DNA of 50,087 nt from an uncultured Lachnospiraceae bacterium (GCA_910586645.1 CAJUIS010000019.1:1-50087), one strand, 5' to 3'; positions 30,153-40,160 are shown, counted from the first letter of the stretch. The notes: generated by a model from the letters alone, not told the origin. A program made the numbers and translations.

Positions 30153-31208
30153 ATGAAACGAGCGGAGACAAAAGAGGTAAGAATAGGAAACCGCATAATA
30201 GGAGGAAACAATCCCATTCTGATTCAGTCTATGACGAATACAAAGACGGAAGATGCGGCGGCCACTGTGTCGCAGATAAAAAGGCTTGCGGCGGCGGGAT
30301 GTGACATTGTGCGCTGTGCGGTTCCGACTATGGAAGCGGCGCAGGCGATTTCTCTGATTCAGAAAGAGATTGAAATTCCTCTGGTGGCGGACATTCATTT
30401 TGATTACCGTCTGGCGATTGCCGCGATAGAGTGCGGTGCGGATAAAATTCGCATCAATCCGGGAAACATCGGAAGCAGTGAGAAGCTTCGCGCCGTCATT
30501 TCTGCGGCAAAGGAGAGGAATATTCCTGTCCGCGTCGGAGTCAACAGCGGTTCTTTGGAAAAAGAGCTGGTAGAGAAATACCATGGCGTTACTGCGGAAG
30601 GCATTGTGGAAAGCGCTTTGGATAAGGTGCATAAAATCGAAGATATGGGCTATGACAATCTTGTTATCAGCATCAAATCTTCGGATGTGCTGATGTGCGT
30701 AGAAGCGCATGAACGGATTGCAAGGCAGACAAGCCATCCGCTTCATGTGGGCATTACGGAAGCGGGGACAGTCGTAAGCGGAAATATTAAATCTTCGATT
30801 GGGCTTGGCCTTATTCTGCATCAGGGAATCGGCGATACGATCCGCGTGTCTTTAACAGGGGATCCGCTGGAAGAGGTTAAGTCCGCAAAATTGATTTTAA
30901 GAACGCTTGGGCTTCGGAAAGGCGGAATAGAAGTCGTTTCTTGCCCGACCTGCGGAAGAACGCAGATTGATCTGATTGGGCTTGCAAACCAGGTGGAAAA
31001 TATGGTGGCGGATATTCCGTTAGATCTTAAAGTGGCAGTTATGGGCTGCGTAGTGAACGGGCCGGGAGAGGCAAGGGAAGCGGATATTGGAATTGCCGGA
31101 GGGATCCATGAGGGCCTGATTATCAAGCATGGAGAAGTGTATAAGAAAGTTCCGGAGAAAAAGCTGCTTTTAGAACTCCGGCATGAATTATTAAATTGGA
31201 GTGAGTGA
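30153..31208 (+). CDS. ispG: 4-hydroxy-3-methylbut-2-en-1-yl diphosphate synthase (IspG/GcpE)
   Basis: This 351-aa [4Fe-4S] enzyme catalyses the penultimate MEP-pathway step. The TIM-barrel part has PILIQSMTNTKTEDA and VRCAVPTMEAAQAI. The cluster ligands are in VSCPTCGRTQIDL and VMGCVVNGPGEAREADIGIAGG. All three cysteines and the following Glu are present. GAAGGAG precedes the ATG. The end overlaps the region used as a ribosome site for polC. Confidence 0.97.
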   Translation: MKRAETKEVRIGNRIIGGNNPILIQSMTNTKTEDAAATVSQIKRLAAAGCDIVRCAVPTMEAAQAISLIQKEIEIPLVADIHFDYRLAIAAIECGADKIRINPGNIGSSEKLRAVISAAKERNIPVRVGVNSGSLEKELVEKYHGVTAEGIVESALDKVHKIEDMGYDNLVISIKSSDVLMCVEAHERIARQTSHPLHVGITEAGTVVSGNIKSSIGLGLILHQGIGDTIRVSLTGDPLEEVKSAKLILRTLGLRKGGIEVVSCPTCGRTQIDLIGLANQVENMVADIPLDLKVAVMGCVVNGPGEAREADIGIAGGIHEGLIIKHGEVYKKVPEKKLLLELRHELLNWSE

Positions 31209-31209
31209 C

Positions 31210-34200
31210 GTGGCAAAGAGTTTTTTTGAGGTATTTCCGACCCTGTCTTTGAATGATGAACTGAAAAAACTGCTGTCTGAAACGGAAATCACAAAGGTAA
31301 GTGCGAATCGTAACAGGACGTCGATTCGCATTTCCCTTTTTGGAAAGCATTTGATTCCAAAAGACGAAATTTTCCGGCTGGAAGCGGAAATCGGAGCGCA
31401 GCTTTTTCCAGGACAGCGCCTGGAAGTGAAAATTATTGAAAAATTTCAGCTTTCGGAACAGTATACGGCAAAAAGGCTGATGGAAGTTTATAAAGAAAGC
31501 ATCGGAAAAGAACTGCACGCATACAGTCTGCTGCTTTACCGCGTGTTCCGGAATGCGGAAATCGTATTTTCGGATGAAAAAAGAATGCGGCTTATTTTGG
31601 AGGATACGCTTGTTGCAAGGGAGCGTTCAGATGAGCTGGTGCGCATTTTGGAGAAGATTTTCTGTGAACGGTGCGGCATGGATTTGATTGCGGAGCTGTC
31701 TTACCGGCAGAAAAAGGGGAACAGCCGGATCAAAAATGCCGATTATGTCATTGCGCAGGAAATTAAAAATGTCGTTCAGATGGCAAAAAGCGCAGGAGAA
31801 AAGCAGGAAGAGCAAAAGGCGGATGAAACTGCGGCGGGAGAGAAGAAAAAGACGTTTGCAGAATCAAAACGACTGGTATCTTCCGGTAATCCGAATGTCG
31901 TTTACGGCAGAGATTTTGACGAGGAAGAAATCGCCATAGACAAAATTACGGGAGAAATGGGAGAAGTTGTGATCAAAGGACAGGTTCTCAGCCTGGATAC
32001 AAGAGAGATCCGGAATGAGAAAACGATTCTGATTCTTTCGGTAACAGATTTTACAGATACGATTGTACTGAAAATTTTCACAAAAAACGAGGGGCTTCCT
32101 GAATTATTAAGTCACATTAAAAAAGGGACGTTTTTGAAAATAAAAGGAATTACCACAATCGATAAATTTGACAGCGAACTTACGATTGGCTCGATTGCAG
32201 GGATTAAAACAATTCCGGATTTCCGCGGCAAAAGAACGGATAAAAGCCCTGTGAAACGCGTGGAGCTGCACTGCCATACCAAAATGAGCGATATGGACGG
32301 CGTTTCGGATGTAAAAGACATTATCGGGCGCGCAAAAGCGTGGGGGCATAAAGCGATCGCCATTACAGATCACGGCAATGTACAGTCGTTTCCGGAAGCA
32401 AACCATGCGCTTTCCAAAGACGATGACTTTAAAATTATTTACGGTGTGGAAGCATACCTGGTTGACGATCTGAAATCTTTTGTGAAAAATGCAAAAGGGC
32501 AGAGCCTGGAAGGCGTTTATGTTGTATTTGATTTGGAGACGACGGGATTTTATCCGGTGAACAATAAAATCATAGAAATCGGCGCCGTAAAAGTGGAAAA
32601 CGGAAACATTACGGAGCGTTTTTCCTCATTTGTCAATCCGCAGGTTCCGATTCCCTATGAAATTGAAAAACTGACTCATATTGATGATTCTATGGTGATG
32701 GGTGCGAAAACGATAGAGGAAGTATTGCCGGAATTTATGGAGTTTTGTAAAGACGCTGTTATGGTTGCCCATAATGCGGATTTTGACATGGGCTTTATCC
32801 GGTATAATTTAAAGCGGCAGAATATGGAACGGGAATTTACGGTTGTGGATACGGTGGCTCTGGCAAGAACACTGCTTCCTGGATTGAACAATGCAAAACT
32901 TCATACCGTGGCAAAGGCGCTTGGCGTTACGCTTGCCAATCATCACCGGGCGGTGGACGACGCGGGCTGTACGGCGGAGATTTTTGTTAAATTCATACAG
33001 ATGCTGCGCGGAAGGGGCATTGAGGATTTGGCTCAGTTAAATGAGCTTAGCGTATCTTCTCCCGATACGGTCAGAAAAATGCCGTCTTATCATGCGATTA
33101 TTCTGGCGTCGAATGACATCGGAAGAATTAATTTATACCGGCTGATCTCTATGTCCCATTTGACTTATTTTCAGAAACAGCCCAGAATTCCAAAAACGGA
33201 ATATTTAAAACATAAAGAGGGGCTGATTATCGGCTCGGCCTGTGAGGCAGGAGAATTATATCAGGCAGTTTTAAACTGCAGGCCGGAAGAAGAAATTGTA
33301 CGGCTTGTGGAATTTTACGATTATCTGGAAATCCAGCCTCTCGGAAACAATGAATTTATGATTGCGAATGAAAAAAGCCGGGTGGAAAACAGGGAGGATC
33401 TAAGGGAAATCAACCGCAAAATCGTAAAATTGGGAGAACAGTTTCACAAGCCCGTAGCCGCAACCTGCGACGTGCATTTTTTAGATCCGGAGGACGAAGT
33501 TTACCGCCGTATTATTATGGCGGGCAAAGGGTTTAAAGACGCGGACAATCAGGCGCCTTTGTATCTTCGCACGACAGAAGAGATGTTAAAAGAATTTGAT
33601 TATCTGGGATTTGAAAAAGCAGAAGAGGTCGTGATTACAAATCCAAATAAAATTGCAGATATGTGTGAAAAAATCGCGCCTGTCCGTCCCGATAAATGTC
33701 CTCCGGTCATTGAAAATTCCGATCAGATGCTGCGGGACATCTGCCACAATAAGGCAAGACAGATGTATGGGGACAAACTGCCGCAGATTGTAAAAGAGCG
33801 TCTGGAACGGGAATTAAATTCTATTATATCCAACGGATATGCCGTTATGTATATTATTGCGCAGAAGCTGGTCTGGAAATCGAATGAAGACGGTTATCTG
33901 GTGGGTTCCCGCGGTTCCGTCGGCTCTTCTTTTGTGGCTACAATGTCGGGAATCACGGAAGTGAATCCGCTGCAGGCGCATTATCTTTGTCCGAAGTGCC
34001 ATTACAGTGATTTTGATTCACCGGAGGTAAAGGCTTTTTCCGGAAGGGGAGGCTGCGATATGCCGGATAAGAACTGCCCGGTCTGCGGGAAACCTTTATC
34101 AAAAGAGGGTTTTGACATCCCATTTGAAACATTTCTTGGATTCAAAGGAAATAAAGAGCCGGATATTGATTTGAATTTTTCCGGCGAATACCAGAGTAAA

Positions 34201-35619
34201 GCGCACGCTTATACGGAAGTTATATTTGGAAAAGGTCAGACATACCGCGCAGGAACAATTGGAACTCTTGCGGATAAAACGGCGTTTGGCTACATTAAAA
34301 ATTATTATGAAGAACGGGGAATACATAAAAGAAACTGCGAAGTAAGCCGTATTGTGCAGGGCTGCGTCGGTATCCGCAGAACGACGGGACAGCATCCGGG
34401 AGGGATTATCGTCCTTCCGAAGGGCGAAGAGATTGATTCCTTTACTCCGGTGCAGCATCCGGCAAACGATATGACGACCAATATTGTGACAACGCATTTT
34501 GACTATCATTCCATTGATCACAATCTGCTGAAGCTTGACATATTAGGACACGACGATCCGACCATGATCCGGATGCTGCAGGATTTGACAGGATTAGATC
34601 CGCAGAAGATACCGCTTGATGACGCTTCTGTTATGTCTTTGTTTAAAAATACAAGCGCCCTTTTGGTCAGCCCGGAAGATTTAAACGGATGTCCGCTTGG
34701 GGCGCTTGGGATTCCGGAGTTTGGAACAGATTTTGCGATGCAGATGGTTCTGGACGCAAAACCGCAGGAGTTTTCGGATTTAATCCGGATTTCCGGCCTT
34801 TCCCATGGCACGGACGTATGGCTTGGCAATGCGCAGACTTTGATTGAAGAAGGAAAAGCGACAATTTCCACAGCAATCTGTACCAGGGATGACATTATGG
34901 TTTATCTGATCCATATGGGACTGGACAGCGAATTGTCGTTTACAATTATGGAATCGGTGCGGAAAGGAAAAGGCTTAAAGCCGGAGTGGGAAAAGGAAAT
35001 GACGGCGCATGGGGTGCCGGACTGGTACATCTGGTCCTGCAAAAAGATTAAATATATGTTTCCGAAGGCCCATGCGGCGGCTTACGTTATGATGGCGTGG
35101 CGGATTGCCTACTGTAAGGTTTTTTACCCTTTGGCTTATTATGCGGCTTATTTCAGCATTCGTGCGACGGGATTTAATTATGAGCTGATGTGCCAGGGAG
35201 AAGAACGGCTGAATTATTTTATGCGGGACTATGAAAGGCGAAAAGACTCCCTTACGAAAAAAGAGCAGGACACTTACCGGGACATGAGGATTGTCCAGGA
35301 AATGTACGCCAGAGGATTTGAATTTTTGCCTCTGGACGTTTATTGTGCGAAAGCTTCGCGTTTTCAGATTATGGAAGGAAAGCTGATGCCTTCTCTTGGA
35401 ACGATTGACGGTATGGGGGAGAAAGCCGCGGAGGCCGTGGAAGAAGCGGCCAGGGACGGGAAGTTTTTGTCCAGGGATGATTTCAGGCAGAGGACAAAGG
35501 TAAGCAAGACAGTGATTGATTTGATGGCGGATTTGGGGATTTTGGGGGATCTTCCGGAATCAAACCAGTTGTCATTGTTTGATTTTGCGGGGGAACGGCA
35601 TACGATAGCCGGCAGTTAG
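31210..35619 (+). CDS. polC: DNA polymerase III alpha subunit, PolC type
   Basis: This ~1469-aa replicative polymerase is specific to Firmicutes and relatives. In order it has an N-terminal domain, an OB-fold (~220-320), a PHP domain start VELHCHTKMSDMDG (~residue 353), an inserted DEDDh 3'-5' exonuclease (VVFDLETTGFYP at ~440, NADFDMGF, HRAVDDAGC), PHP continuation, and the polymerase core with the zinc-binding CPKCHYSDFDS and CPVCGKP, EPDIDLNFSGEYQ (catalytic aspartates), RRTTGQHPGGI and KAHAAAYVMMAW. GTG 31201 is open, but GTG 31210 has GGAG at 8-nt spacing and is preferred. It is last in the long operon and ends LSLFDFAG, like a clamp-binding motif. Confidence 0.97.
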   Translation: MAKSFFEVFPTLSLNDELKKLLSETEITKVSANRNRTSIRISLFGKHLIPKDEIFRLEAEIGAQLFPGQRLEVKIIEKFQLSEQYTAKRLMEVYKESIGKELHAYSLLLYRVFRNAEIVFSDEKRMRLILEDTLVARERSDELVRILEKIFCERCGMDLIAELSYRQKKGNSRIKNADYVIAQEIKNVVQMAKSAGEKQEEQKADETAAGEKKKTFAESKRLVSSGNPNVVYGRDFDEEEIAIDKITGEMGEVVIKGQVLSLDTREIRNEKTILILSVTDFTDTIVLKIFTKNEGLPELLSHIKKGTFLKIKGITTIDKFDSELTIGSIAGIKTIPDFRGKRTDKSPVKRVELHCHTKMSDMDGVSDVKDIIGRAKAWGHKAIAITDHGNVQSFPEANHALSKDDDFKIIYGVEAYLVDDLKSFVKNAKGQSLEGVYVVFDLETTGFYPVNNKIIEIGAVKVENGNITERFSSFVNPQVPIPYEIEKLTHIDDSMVMGAKTIEEVLPEFMEFCKDAVMVAHNADFDMGFIRYNLKRQNMEREFTVVDTVALARTLLPGLNNAKLHTVAKALGVTLANHHRAVDDAGCTAEIFVKFIQMLRGRGIEDLAQLNELSVSSPDTVRKMPSYHAIILASNDIGRINLYRLISMSHLTYFQKQPRIPKTEYLKHKEGLIIGSACEAGELYQAVLNCRPEEEIVRLVEFYDYLEIQPLGNNEFMIANEKSRVENREDLREINRKIVKLGEQFHKPVAATCDVHFLDPEDEVYRRIIMAGKGFKDADNQAPLYLRTTEEMLKEFDYLGFEKAEEVVITNPNKIADMCEKIAPVRPDKCPPVIENSDQMLRDICHNKARQMYGDKLPQIVKERLERELNSIISNGYAVMYIIAQKLVWKSNEDGYLVGSRGSVGSSFVATMSGITEVNPLQAHYLCPKCHYSDFDSPEVKAFSGRGGCDMPDKNCPVCGKPLSKEGFDIPFETFLGFKGNKEPDIDLNFSGEYQSKAHAYTEVIFGKGQTYRAGTIGTLADKTAFGYIKNYYEERGIHKRNCEVSRIVQGCVGIRRTTGQHPGGIIVLPKGEEIDSFTPVQHPANDMTTNIVTTHFDYHSIDHNLLKLDILGHDDPTMIRMLQDLTGLDPQKIPLDDASVMSLFKNTSALLVSPEDLNGCPLGALGIPEFGTDFAMQMVLDAKPQEFSDLIRISGLSHGTDVWLGNAQTLIEEGKATISTAICTRDDIMVYLIHMGLDSELSFTIMESVRKGKGLKPEWEKEMTAHGVPDWYIWSCKKIKYMFPKAHAAAYVMMAWRIAYCKVFYPLAYYAAYFSIRATGFNYELMCQGEERLNYFMRDYERRKDSLTKKEQDTYRDMRIVQEMYARGFEFLPLDVYCAKASRFQIMEGKLMPSLGTIDGMGEKAAEAVEEAARDGKFLSRDDFRQRTKVSKTVIDLMADLGILGDLPESNQLSLFDFAGERHTIAGS

Positions 35620-35649
35620 TTTTTGAATCGTATTTTTTTAGAAAGAAAA

Positions 35650-35680
35650 AATACCGGAATCCTTATGAGATTCCGGTATT
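35650..35680 (-). terminator. Terminator of tRNA-Thr, possibly shared with polC
   Basis: AATACCGGAATC (35650-35661) and GATTCCGGTATT (35669-35680) form a perfect 12-bp stem with a 7-nt loop. On the minus strand it is followed by TTTTTTCTTTC, an excellent tail for the tRNA transcript. On the plus strand the tail is AATTAAAAAA, so termination of polC here would be weaker. Confidence 0.8.
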
Positions 35681-35693
35681 AATTAAAAAAGAA

Positions 35694-35766
<73 letters not shown>

Positions 35767-35787
35767 ATTTCTTGACCACGCTTAAAT

Positions 35788-35816
35788 ACTATACATTATT
35801 TTTTGAAACTTTTCAA
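35788..35816 (-). promoter_or_regulatory. Promoter of tRNA-Thr
   Basis: On the minus strand TTGAAA (35816-35811), a 17-bp spacer and TATAGT (35793-35788) lie just before the tRNA 5' end. Confidence 0.7.
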
Positions 35817-35880
35817 GTGTTTTTTTCATTTTTTTTAAAAAAATTCTGTTTTTTTGAGAAAACAAAAAGGAGAAAGCGGT

Positions 35881-36540
35881 ATGTATAAAGCGGACGGACT
35901 GGTTTGCTTCGGAAGAATAAAAGGAAGCGGCAGGAGAAAAGAACATACGTCAGCGGAACAGCTTTTAAAATACGCGGCGGAAAAATTTTTTTGTATGGAG
36001 TTTGACATAAATGCGATACAAAAACAAGAGCATGGAAAACCATATTATGCAAAAGATGAACGGGTACAGTTCAATGTCAGCCACTGTAAAGATTTTGCCG
36101 CCGCGGCAGTTTCCGGCTGGCAGGTTGGAGTGGATGTTGAAGGACGCCGCAGAGTAAACAGGAGAACGGTGATGAAATGCTGCGGAAAAGAAGAGATTTT
36201 TTATGTTTTTGGGGAGACCGCAGAAGAAAAAAGCGGAGACGTTATTTTGACAGAAGCGGAGTCCCGTCGTTTTTTGCATCTCTGGACGTTAAAAGAAAGT
36301 TATGTAAAGATGACGGGAGAAGGAATGCGGACGCCGTTTGCCCGCGTTTGTTTTGACTTATCCGGCAGAACAGAAAATGCGGAAAAACAGGTGAGGGAGA
36401 TTTTGGGAGCCTTTCCGGACTGCCGTCATTTTCTGTATCTGGATCAGGGGCTGACAGCGGCGCTTTCGGTACGCTGCCCCGGGCTTTTACGGCAGCCGGA
36501 ATTTTTATGGGAATTTGCAGATGGAAAAATTTTACAGTGA
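35881..36540 (+). CDS. 4'-phosphopantetheinyl transferase, Sfp type
   Basis: This 219-aa enzyme moves phosphopantetheine from coenzyme A to carrier proteins. QFNVSHCKDF, GVDVEG (metal-binding Asp85, Glu87) and FLHLWTLKESYVKMTG (Trp135, Lys138, Glu139, Lys143) are the three family motifs. Sfp-type enzymes of this length usually serve nonribosomal peptide or polyketide carriers, or act as a second holo-ACP synthase. No such synthetase is in this window. The frame opens at 35854, but AAAAAGGAGAAAGCGG directly serves ATG 35881. Confidence 0.9.
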   Translation: MYKADGLVCFGRIKGSGRRKEHTSAEQLLKYAAEKFFCMEFDINAIQKQEHGKPYYAKDERVQFNVSHCKDFAAAAVSGWQVGVDVEGRRRVNRRTVMKCCGKEEIFYVFGETAEEKSGDVILTEAESRRFLHLWTLKESYVKMTGEGMRTPFARVCFDLSGRTENAEKQVREILGAFPDCRHFLYLDQGLTAALSVRCPGLLRQPEFLWEFADGKILQ

Positions 36541-36544
36541 TTGG

Positions 36545-36573
36545 TTGAATATTTTTCTGAAAGAGAGTATAAT
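36545..36573 (+). promoter_or_regulatory. Promoter of the DUF6273-like surface protein gene
   Basis: TTGAAT (36545-36550), a 17-bp spacer and a perfect TATAAT (36568-36573), 125 bp before the chosen ATG. The leader is long enough for regulation, but no structure is obvious. Confidence 0.55.
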
Positions 36574-36697
36574 TCTGCTTATGATATGGAAGAAAATATT
36601 GGATTGATAATCTCATTGTATAAAAATGGGATTTGCAAAAAAGAACAATTCGTGTAAAAAGTCTGAGGGATTTTGCAATGGAGGTAAGGAAAACGCC

Positions 36698-39316
36698 ATG
36701 AAAAAGAAGACAGGAAACGTAAAAAAAATAGTGTTATCGCTGATTGTGGCAAGTATGATTTTATCGGTACAGGAAATCCCGGTGTTGGCGGAGACAGAGA
36801 CAAAAACAGCAGATGTGCAAGAGGAAAGCGGCAGGCCGTCTCCGTCAAATCCGGTTCATCATTGTACAGGGTTAAATGACGGCACGGATACGACAGACTG
36901 GAGTTATGTGTATTTTGGAAGTTACCCGCAGGAGGAAGTTCTGAAAGAGGAACTGACGGAAGATATTGCCGCAGCTTCCTATGATGCGAATGGAGATGCG
37001 TGGGTGGACGGAACGAAATACCGCAGAATCAGCAAAAGAGATACAAATCATGGAGATTATTTTGGAGATGAGACATATCGTTATTTTAAATGGAAGAGGA
37101 TTAAATGGCGCGTATTGAAAAATGATGGAAACGAGTTGTTTGTCATGGCCGATCAGGGGTTAGACTGTAAAAATTACAACGATACGAAAGATTCTGTTAC
37201 ATGGGAAAACTGTACGCTTCGGAATTGGCTGAACAGTGATTTTTACAATACGGCGTTCAGTGGCAATGAGCAGGATGCAATTGTGGAACAGACGGTTGTG
37301 AATGAGGATAACCATTTTTATAATGTGAACGGCGGGAATAATACAAGGGATAAAGTGTTTCTGTTTTCTATTTCAGAAATGATGAATTCCGGCTATGGAT
37401 TTTGCGGGAATGATAAAACGCGTTCTGTAAGCCGTCAGGTGAAGGCAAGTAATTATGCTTATGCAAGAGGAGCGGATGTTTATTCCGACGTTCATCTAGG
37501 AGGCGATCCAAAAGGCGTTTGGTGGCTTCGGACGCCGGGCTTTGGACAGGAGGGGGCTTCAGGCGTCAGTTATTTTGGAAATGTTCTTTGGGGCGGAGCC
37601 GAGGTGAATTGTCCCAGTTATGCAATTGTGCCGGGTTTGTACATAAATATGTCTTCAAAATTCTGGTATACCTCAGACGACGGAAGCAGCGGGGAAGCAG
37701 GAGGAGAAACGGGAAATGAAAAGGCTGTGGTCAGCCATTTTCAGATAGAGGCTTTTAAAGATGCTTATATGGGAAAAGAAACGATTATATCCGGGACATT
37801 GGATTTTTCAGATGACGCAGCGGCGTCCGAAGCTGTTTTGGAAGAAGAGATTTCTGCCGTTAAATGGGAAAGCAGCGCGCCTGAGATAATCAGCAGTGCG
37901 GAAATAGGCTGTTCGGGAATTCTGGAGACGGATAAACGTTCCGCAGCGCTGCAGATGGATGTCGTTCCCAAAAAGACAGGAACTGTAATTGTCAGGGGAA
38001 CAACATCAAATGGTTTGACGGCAAGCTGTGAAATTACTGTCCGCAAACCGGAAGGAACCGGAGGAAATGACGGAACACTCCCTTTGAATCCGGTGCACCA
38101 CTGTACAAAAAGAGATGATGGTACAGATGCGACAGAGTGGAGTTATGTGTATTTCGGAAGCTATCCGCAGACGGAAGTTACAAGGAGAGAGCTGACGGAA
38201 GCTGTTACCGGAGCCTCTTACAATGCGGATGGGGATGCATGGGTAAACGGAGCGAAATACCGCAGAATCAGCAAAAAAGATGTAAATGATGAAGCGTATT
38301 TTGGAAATGAATCATATCGTTACTTTAAATGGGAGAAGATCCGGTGGCGTGTGATGAAGAATGACGGACATACACTGTTTGTCGTAGCGGATCAAGGACT
38401 GGATTGTAAAGACTATAATGAAGAATATACTTCGGTGATATGGGAAAATTGCACATTGCGGGATTGGCTGAACCATGATTTTTATGATATGGCATTTAGC
38501 CAAAGTGAACAGAGCGCTGTTGTGGAACAGATTGTAGCAAACGAAAGAAATCCTTATTTTGGCACGGGAGAGGGAAACGATACGAAAGATAAAGTGTTTC
38601 TTCTTTCTTTTTCAGAAGCGCTGAATCCTGAATATGGATTTTGTGAAGATTACAGCATATATTCCGTAAGCCGCCGGATGATGACAAGTGATTATGCCCG
38701 TATAAGGGGAGCATGCTCTTATGGGGACAGCGTTACAAATGGAAAAGCCAGTTGTTATTGGTGGCTGAGAACGTCGGGCGGCGGGACAGATTCCGCTGCG
38801 CTCGTTATTTACTGCGGATATCTCCAAAGAAGGGGAGTTTTTGTAAACACGCACAATAATGCATGCGTACCGGCTTTGCATATAAATTTGTCTTCGGATT
38901 CCTGGTCTTTAGAAGACAGCGGGACGAATCCGGATCCGGGCGCAGGGATTCAAAAACCGGCCGCAGGAAACGATTCCGATGTACAGGCTGAAACAGAAAA
39001 GAATCCGGAAAAAATCATATTGAAACCAACCTCTGTGAATGGACGGCTGAAAGCAAAATCAAAGGGTTTTCTTGTATCTTGGAAAAAACGCAAATCTGTG
39101 ACGGGATATCAGATCCAGTATTCTGCAAGCAGGAAATTTACGAAAAAGACAACGAAGCTTAAGAACGTTAAAGGCACCTCAAAGACAAAACTGACAGTAA
39201 AGAAATTGAAAGCCAGAAAGAAGTATTATGTCAGAGTCCGGACTTATAAAATTGTAAAGGGTACAACGCATTATTCCGAATGGTCAAAAAGCAAAAGCGT
39301 TACGACAAAACGATAA
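36698..39316 (+). CDS. Large secreted protein with two DUF6273-like domains and a C-terminal fibronectin type III domain
   Basis: The 872-aa product has a signal peptide (IVLSLIVASMILSVQEIPVLA). Domain copies at ~65-320 and ~480-735 share WSYVYFGSYPQ, the YRRISK block, WRVLKNDG or WRVMKNDG, ADQGLDCK-YN, WENCTLR-WLN and a C-terminal W-W-LRT-G pattern. This is the fold seen in DUF6273 proteins and distantly in C-type-lectin-like surface proteins of Clostridia. Between the copies lies a bacterial Ig-like segment (~335-450), and the end (~775-872) is a lysine-rich fibronectin-III domain (GFLVSWKKRKSVTGYQIQYS ... KKYYVRVRTYK). No sortase motif is seen, so it is secreted or held by charge. It likely binds surface or host ligands, but the exact function is unknown. 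ATG 36698 has AAGG 8 nt upstream, with GGAGG a little further. Confidence 0.82.
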   Translation: MKKKTGNVKKIVLSLIVASMILSVQEIPVLAETETKTADVQEESGRPSPSNPVHHCTGLNDGTDTTDWSYVYFGSYPQEEVLKEELTEDIAAASYDANGDAWVDGTKYRRISKRDTNHGDYFGDETYRYFKWKRIKWRVLKNDGNELFVMADQGLDCKNYNDTKDSVTWENCTLRNWLNSDFYNTAFSGNEQDAIVEQTVVNEDNHFYNVNGGNNTRDKVFLFSISEMMNSGYGFCGNDKTRSVSRQVKASNYAYARGADVYSDVHLGGDPKGVWWLRTPGFGQEGASGVSYFGNVLWGGAEVNCPSYAIVPGLYINMSSKFWYTSDDGSSGEAGGETGNEKAVVSHFQIEAFKDAYMGKETIISGTLDFSDDAAASEAVLEEEISAVKWESSAPEIISSAEIGCSGILETDKRSAALQMDVVPKKTGTVIVRGTTSNGLTASCEITVRKPEGTGGNDGTLPLNPVHHCTKRDDGTDATEWSYVYFGSYPQTEVTRRELTEAVTGASYNADGDAWVNGAKYRRISKKDVNDEAYFGNESYRYFKWEKIRWRVMKNDGHTLFVVADQGLDCKDYNEEYTSVIWENCTLRDWLNHDFYDMAFSQSEQSAVVEQIVANERNPYFGTGEGNDTKDKVFLLSFSEALNPEYGFCEDYSIYSVSRRMMTSDYARIRGACSYGDSVTNGKASCYWWLRTSGGGTDSAALVIYCGYLQRRGVFVNTHNNACVPALHINLSSDSWSLEDSGTNPDPGAGIQKPAAGNDSDVQAETEKNPEKIILKPTSVNGRLKAKSKGFLVSWKKRKSVTGYQIQYSASRKFTKKTTKLKNVKGTSKTKLTVKKLKARKKYYVRVRTYKIVKGTTHYSEWSKSKSVTTKR

Positions 39317-39338
39317 AGCGGAAAAGCCTGCCGGAAAT

Positions 39339-39367
39339 TTGACAAATCCTGTGCGAAGATATAGAAT
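39339..39367 (+). promoter_or_regulatory. Promoter of the 39425 secreted-protein gene
   Basis: A perfect TTGACA (39339-39344), a 17-bp spacer and TAGAAT (39362-39367), 57 bp before the ATG. Confidence 0.65.
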
Positions 39368-39424
39368 AGGTGGGGAAGTTTTACAGTTGTTTGACAGAAT
39401 ATACCAATAATAAGGGGCGGTTTT

Positions 39425-40123
39425 ATGAAAAAGTATGTAAAAAAAGCGAGGATGATGATTCTGGGTCTGGCGATTTTTTTTACAGGGATTGTCTCACCGG
39501 AAGCGGATGCGTTTGCTGCGGCTCTGGATACGGCTGTGAAGTCGCACAGTTTCCATCAGTATGCATGGCCGGGCAATACGGATACGACTATGGATGCGAT
39601 TGTGTATTATACGCCGCATGGAAATTCGGCTTCCAGAGAATATTGCCTGTATTCCTTTTCAAAATTTTCCAATCCGACAAGCAGCAACAGAAAAGTAGCG
39701 ACGGTATCGGTCAAAAAGGAAGATAAAGTATGGGTGTTAAAGGTTTTATTGAAGAAAACGGGAACGACTACGATTTCCTATCGCGATACAGGCGTTAAAA
39801 GCAGTTTTCTGCTGACGGTAAAGAATTATCCGTCTCCTGTAGCGTCGTTAAAGATTGGTTCAGCATCGCTTACTTCTAAATTTAAGAATTCGTGTCAGAT
39901 TTCCGGGAAAAAGCTGAGCGGGAAGATACAGGCGAAAGGGAAAAACGGATGGAAACTTGCATCGGCCTGGAAATTTAAAATCAGTTCTCTGACTTCAAAT
40001 GAAAACACGGAACAGATTCATCTTAATTTAAAGAAGAAGATAACCGTGGAAAAGGGATACCGTCTCTGCCTTCAGTTCCAAAAGGGAGAACAGGAAGTAA
40101 TAATCCGATATGATGCAAAGTAG
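39425..40123 (+). CDS. Small secreted protein of unknown function
   Basis: This 232-aa protein has a clear signal peptide (MILGLAIFFTGIVSPEADAFA). The mature part is beta-rich and Lys/Ser/Thr-rich. Its middle (ATVSVKKEDKVWVLKVLLKK, GTTTISYRD and LLTVKNY) resembles an Ig-like (Big_2-type) strand pattern, and the end (SLTSNENTEQIHLNLKKKIT ... VIIRYD) resembles a second beta domain. No catalytic motif, sortase signal or cysteine pair is present. It has its own promoter and terminator, so it is a single-gene unit. With the preceding gene it forms a small patch of surface/secreted functions. GGGGCGG before the ATG is a usable but non-ideal ribosome site. Confidence 0.75.
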   Translation: MKKYVKKARMMILGLAIFFTGIVSPEADAFAAALDTAVKSHSFHQYAWPGNTDTTMDAIVYYTPHGNSASREYCLYSFSKFSNPTSSNRKVATVSVKKEDKVWVLKVLLKKTGTTTISYRDTGVKSSFLLTVKNYPSPVASLKIGSASLTSKFKNSCQISGKKLSGKIQAKGKNGWKLASAWKFKISSLTSNENTEQIHLNLKKKITVEKGYRLCLQFQKGEQEVIIRYDAK

Positions 40124-40127
40124 AGAA

Positions 40128-40160
40128 AAAGTACCGGAAAAGCAATTTTCCGGTACTTTG
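40128..40160 (+). terminator. Strong Rho-independent terminator
   Basis: AAAGTACCGGAAAA (40128-40141) pairs perfectly with TTTTCCGGTACTTT (40146-40159) across the loop GCAA. It ends the 39425 gene. As a symmetric stem with A- and T-runs it could work in both directions. Confidence 0.85.

Noticed and set aside
31201..31218. polC start at GTG 31201
   Set aside because: It coincides with the ribosome-binding GGAG itself. GTG 31210 has correct spacing.
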